Shown piece after piece: positions 61,287 through 64,000 of a DNA stretch of 64,000 bases. Each line of letters opens with the position of its first letter. Within the stretch, counting starts at the first letter, position 1. The DNA is from Didymella arachidicola. Its lineage: Eukaryota > Ascomycota > Dothideomycetes > Pleosporales > Didymellaceae. The notes under the pieces were generated by a model. It did not search any database and was not told the origin of the DNA. It saw nothing but the letters and a program-made list of their open reading frames with translations. The stretch covers positions 310,001-374,000 of the forward strand of contig CM049989.1 of NCBI GenBank assembly GCA_016630955.3, read 5' to 3'. Position numbers and translations under genes: made by a program.

Positions 61287-61975
61287 ACGTTATTCTCCAA
61301 CGCTTTGCTAAGGATAGCCCTGAGGCCTCTGACAGCAGCACAAGCTCTTCTTCAGTATATTCTAGCAAAGACTGGCTCTAAATTGAGACTCTGTTGCAGA
61401 AAGTTGCGAAGGATGAGAGTAGTAAGGAGCTGAGGAAGATCAGCCGATCACTCCACCACATCTCAGTTCAAAACTCGCTCCTCCACTACGAGAATCAGGG
61501 CTTAAAGGAGGCTCTCAAGACTCAGAAAAAGCACAAGAAGAAGAGCAAGGCCCTTGACCTCCAGTCAGATCGCGAGTATCATGGTGGAGCTGTGTTCTGG
61601 TCTCCTCGCAAAGCACAGGAAGCTCGCTCGCGTGAGCAAGTAAGACAGGAGGAAGAGCAAGCAGAAATCCTCAAAAAAGCAGATATGGCTGAACTCAGGC
61701 GCGCCAACAAGCTATACAACGAAAAGATTGCTCAGGAGGAGCGTGAGCAGCGGATGGGAGAGAAGGAGGAGCGTGAGCGTGTTAGAGCTGAGAAGGCCAA
61801 GGAAGCAGCCGAACGCAAGGCTCAAAGAGAGCGTAATAAACAAGCTTGCGACGCTGAAAAAGCTGTACAATTGCCCCAAAGAGGCAAGCGTAAAGAGCAC
61901 TACAGCATATTGCATCTATCTACTCGTACTCTTATCTCTGCGCATCCTTTTTTCTTTAGGAAGAGCTTTACTTAA
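61287..61975 (+). pseudogene. 3' part of the split Fot1/pogo transposase
   Basis: The frame resumes NVILQRFAKDSPEASDSS, passes one TAA near 61379 (after SSKDWL), and continues with the coiled-coil tail typical of Fot transposases (KISRSLHHISVQNSLLHYENQGLKEAL; GGAVFWSPRKAQEAR; a Glu/Lys/Arg-rich helix). Bridging the insert without its extra target copies keeps the frame, so both blocks belong to one gene. Confidence 0.85.
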
Positions 61976-61994
61976 GGCAGCTAGCTTAGCTGTT

Positions 61995-62015
61995 AACGTA
62001 CCTTACAGGCGAGCG
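61995..62015 (+). repeat. 21-bp direct repeat, left copy
   Basis: Matches 63980..64000 with two mismatches. The pair flanks the second DNA transposon in direct orientation. Confidence 0.6.
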
Positions 62016-62038
62016 GCGCACACGGGCGAGCGGCGCAC
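62008..62038 (+). repeat. Doubled 14-bp motif (ggcgagcggcgcac), 17-bp period
   Basis: Two perfect copies at 62008..62021 and 62025..62038. They may be the right terminal repeat of a Fot-like element, because the neighbouring intact element also has a doubled GGCGCACC motif in its ends. Confidence 0.6.
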
Positions 62039-62118
62039 CTAGTTTTACTATGGAAAACCAAACATCTAGATGCTAATAACTCTAGAACTATTCTATAGAA
62101 TCTTTTAAAAATTAAATA

Positions 62119-62163
62119 ACGCCAACTACCACCGGATGGCGCACCCCACCGGAATGGCGCACC
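62119..62163 (+). repeat. Left terminal inverted repeat, 45 bp
   Basis: Starts ACGCCAAC and holds two copies of a motif ending ATGGCGCACC, possible binding sites for the helix-turn-helix domains of the transposase. Confidence 0.9.
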
Positions 62164-62199
62164 TTGCCAAGACCACACCTCTTTTGACCACCACCAACG

Positions 62200-63834
62200 A
62201 TGTCGCAACAAATTGATCTTGAATTACTTTCTCGTGAAGATAGAATTAAGCTTGCTATTAGAGCTATTAATTCTAATGCGAACCTAAGCCAGCGACGCGC
62301 TGCTGCTGTCTACAACGTGCCTGAAAGTACTCTTCGAAGGCAACGCGCCAAACCAGCTTCTCAACGCGTTATCTACCCCAATTGCTCTCGGCTTACAAAG
62401 CAAGAAGAGGAGGTGCTTGTTCAACATATAAGAAAGCTTGACGCGCGAGGATTTGCTCCTACGCTTACTTATGTGCGAGAGATGGCTGATCAACTGTTGC
62501 CTGCTCGCGATGGGGGCAAGGTTGGAGAAAACTGGACCTACAGGTTTATCCAGCGGAAACCTGAGGTTAGGTCTCAGGTTTCTAGACTGAGAGATTACCG
62601 GAGAGTTCTGTGCAGCGATACAGCAATTATCAGTCCCTGGTTCGACCTTATACGCAACGTTAAAGCCAAGTACGGCATCCTGGACCAAGATACCTACAAC
62701 TTTGACGAGACTGGCTTCCAGATAGGCGTTGGAGGGTCAGTTAAGGTAGTGACTGCGTCTGAGAGACGTCGTGCACCACTCAGCCTTCAGCCTGGCGATC
62801 GTGAGTGGATAACTTTGATTGCTTGTATCAACGCGATGGGCTGGTCTGTCCCACCCTTCTTCATCCTCAAAGCAAAGCACCACGACAAGGCCTGGTACGT
62901 TAACAACCCAAAAGATTGGAGGATTGGGGTTAGCAAGAATGGCTGGACTACTAATGAGCTTGGCCTTGCCTGGCTAAAGCACTTTATCCAGCACACAGAG
63001 GCTGCTACTGTAGGTAGCCATCGGCTGCTGATTATCGATGGCCACGAGAGTCACAAGTCGCTCGAATTCCAGAATCTCTGCGAGGAAAGCAAGATTATTG
63101 CCCTCTGTATGCCTCCGCACGCCTCTCACATCCTGCAGCCACTTGACGTTGGGTGCTTTGCCCCGCTGAAGCAGGCGTACAAGAAGGAGATCAAAAGCTT
63201 GGCAGACAGTTACATTACCCACGTGGACAAAAAGGCCTTCTTAGCAACGTTTCAACCAGTATACAACAAGGCAATCTCAAAGAGCAACATCTTATCAAGC
63301 TTTAGAGCAACTGGCTTGGTCCCACTTGACCCAGAGGCGGTGCTGTCAAGGCTTGAAGTTAAGCCTCGTACGCCAACACCGCCTCTGCCTGGGCCTACCA
63401 ACTGGCAACCTAAAACACCAACCAACGCGATTGAAATTGATAGCCAAACAACTCTTATTATTAAGAGGATAAGAGAACATAGGAGTTCCTCTCCTGACTC
63501 AATTATTGAGATGGTCCTACAGGTTAAAAGGGGGTCTGCAAAGAGGGACTATTCGCACACGCTACTTGAGGCAAGGATAGCCCAGCTTGAACAGGCAAAC
63601 AAGGCTGCTTCTGAGCGTAAGAGGCGTAAAAAGAAGCGGATTCAGGAAGGCGGGACTCTCTCGCAGGCAGAGGCAGAGGAAATACTAAAGGAGAAAGACG
63701 CTAAGGCTGAGACTAAGGGAGAAGGTGCGCAGGTAGGTAGCAGTAGTAAAGTTAAACGGTGCTGTACAACATGCGGCAGGATAGGGCATAATAAGCGCAC
63801 TTGCCAGCAAGATGTAATAGAGATAGAGGATTAA
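62200..63834 (+). CDS. Fot1/pogo DDE transposase with C-terminal zinc knuckle
   Basis: 544 residues. The N-terminus has a helix-turn-helix (NLSQRRAAAVYNVPESTLRRQRA) and a CENP-B-type second DNA-binding domain (LTKQEEEVLVQHIRKLDARGFAPTLTYVREMAD). The DDE_1 core has NFDETGFQIG, LLIIDGHESH and ALCMPPHASHILQPLDV, the expected three Asp. After a charged coiled-coil tail the protein ends with a CX2CX4HX4C knuckle (CCTTCGRIGHNKRTC). The site used by the LINE in the other transposase corresponds to FRATGLVPLDPEAV here and is empty. Confidence 0.93.
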   Translation: MSQQIDLELLSREDRIKLAIRAINSNANLSQRRAAAVYNVPESTLRRQRAKPASQRVIYPNCSRLTKQEEEVLVQHIRKLDARGFAPTLTYVREMADQLLPARDGGKVGENWTYRFIQRKPEVRSQVSRLRDYRRVLCSDTAIISPWFDLIRNVKAKYGILDQDTYNFDETGFQIGVGGSVKVVTASERRRAPLSLQPGDREWITLIACINAMGWSVPPFFILKAKHHDKAWYVNNPKDWRIGVSKNGWTTNELGLAWLKHFIQHTEAATVGSHRLLIIDGHESHKSLEFQNLCEESKIIALCMPPHASHILQPLDVGCFAPLKQAYKKEIKSLADSYITHVDKKAFLATFQPVYNKAISKSNILSSFRATGLVPLDPEAVLSRLEVKPRTPTPPLPGPTNWQPKTPTNAIEIDSQTTLIIKRIREHRSSSPDSIIEMVLQVKRGSAKRDYSHTLLEARIAQLEQANKAASERKRRKKKRIQEGGTLSQAEAEEILKEKDAKAETKGEGAQVGSSSKVKRCCTTCGRIGHNKRTCQQDVIEIED

Positions 63835-63907
63835 TTTAAGCTATTGTACGTTTAAATTTCTTGTTGTGGTGCTGAAATATTGAGGTGTAAAGATAAATTT
63901 GCTACAG

Positions 63908-63952
63908 GGTGCGCCATTCCGGTGGGGTGCGCCATCCGGTGGTGGTTGGCGT
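63908..63952 (-). repeat. Right terminal inverted repeat, 45 bp
   Basis: Reverse complement of the left repeat with one difference (T/C at position 9). The TA duplication follows. Confidence 0.9.
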
Positions 63953-63979
63953 TATGTATATTTTATCTAGGTATAACGT

Positions 63980-64000
63980 AACGTACCTCACGGGCGAGCG
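63980..64000 (+). repeat. 21-bp direct repeat, right copy (cut by the window end)
   Basis: Begins AACGTACCTC and runs into the same GGCGAGCG motif seen at 62008. The window ends inside it, so its true extent is unknown. Confidence 0.55.

Larger units (their letters stand above)
51335..61975 (+). mobile_element. Fot1/pogo-type DNA transposon, split by a nested LINE array
   Basis: The transposase is coded in two blocks, 51335..52469 and 61287..61975, separated by 8,817 bp of LINE sequence with target duplications. The coordinates given cover the transposase only. The inverted repeats are not established: no sequence left of 51335 matches the right flank near 62000. The element cannot be autonomous. 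Confidence 0.8.
62119..63952 (+). mobile_element. Intact Fot1/pogo-like transposon (1,834 bp)
   Basis: 45-bp inverted repeats (62119..62163 and 63908..63952, one mismatch) flanked by TA (62117..62118 and 63953..63954). It contains one 544-codon transposase without stops. Everything needed for autonomous movement appears present. Confidence 0.93.

Overview
This window is chromosomal DNA from a filamentous ascomycete (Pezizomycotina, most likely Dothideomycetes). The evidence is GC-rich genes with 45-70 nt GT-AG introns and CTAAC/CTGAC-type branch sites, fungal-restricted families (Lcp5, Tls1, Rmt2, Isc1, DUF6594, 1-Cys peroxiredoxin), and fungal transposons (Ty1/copia, a Tad-like LINE with RNase H, Fot1/pogo DDE elements). 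The species cannot be named from the sequence.

Layout. Positions 0.7-7.9 kb hold housekeeping genes: an SLC35C2-like transporter, an FKBP isomerase fused in one reading frame to a STIMATE/YPL162C-like membrane protein, the U3 snoRNP factor LCP5, and TLS1/C9orf78, which is divergent from LCP5. Positions 8-16.3 kb are accessory: two small weak genes, an apparently intact copia retrotransposon (identical 122-bp LTRs, TACTG duplication) and a decayed membrane-protein gene. Positions 16.8-25.3 kb form a compact accessory cluster: a DUF6594 membrane protein, an 84-residue three-exon protein, a caspase-domain protein, and, divergent from it, a 1,144-residue TPR-CHAT protein. Two different cysteine-protease folds on one intergenic region suggest a regulated-death or non-self-response locus; that role is inference.

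Positions 26-50.3 kb return to core genes: a secreted germin-like cupin, an acidic hypothetical protein, alpha-COP (8 exons, one of 9 nt), TAF12, an Isc1-type sphingolipid phospholipase C, a Swd3/WDR5-like WD40 protein, Rmt2, a GFA-family protein, a nitronate monooxygenase broken by one stop codon, a dienelactone-hydrolase-like/SnoaL protein, mitochondrial peroxiredoxin Prx1 and the Prp2/DHX16 helicase. Between alpha-COP and TAF12, on the minus strand, lies a tRNA-Arg(ACG) gene with a normal 10-nt anticodon-loop intron and, inside the T-loop, a 55-nt insert with the hallmarks of a spliceosomal intron. Removing both inserts restores a 72-nt cloverleaf.

Positions 51.3-64 kb are nested transposons. 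A Fot1/pogo transposase gene is split by three tandem LINE copies (one full length, two 5'-truncated). The four junctions each carry the same 15-bp piece of transposase sequence, as expected of a LINE that repeatedly uses one target. A second, intact Fot-like element with 45-bp inverted repeats and a TA duplication closes the window.
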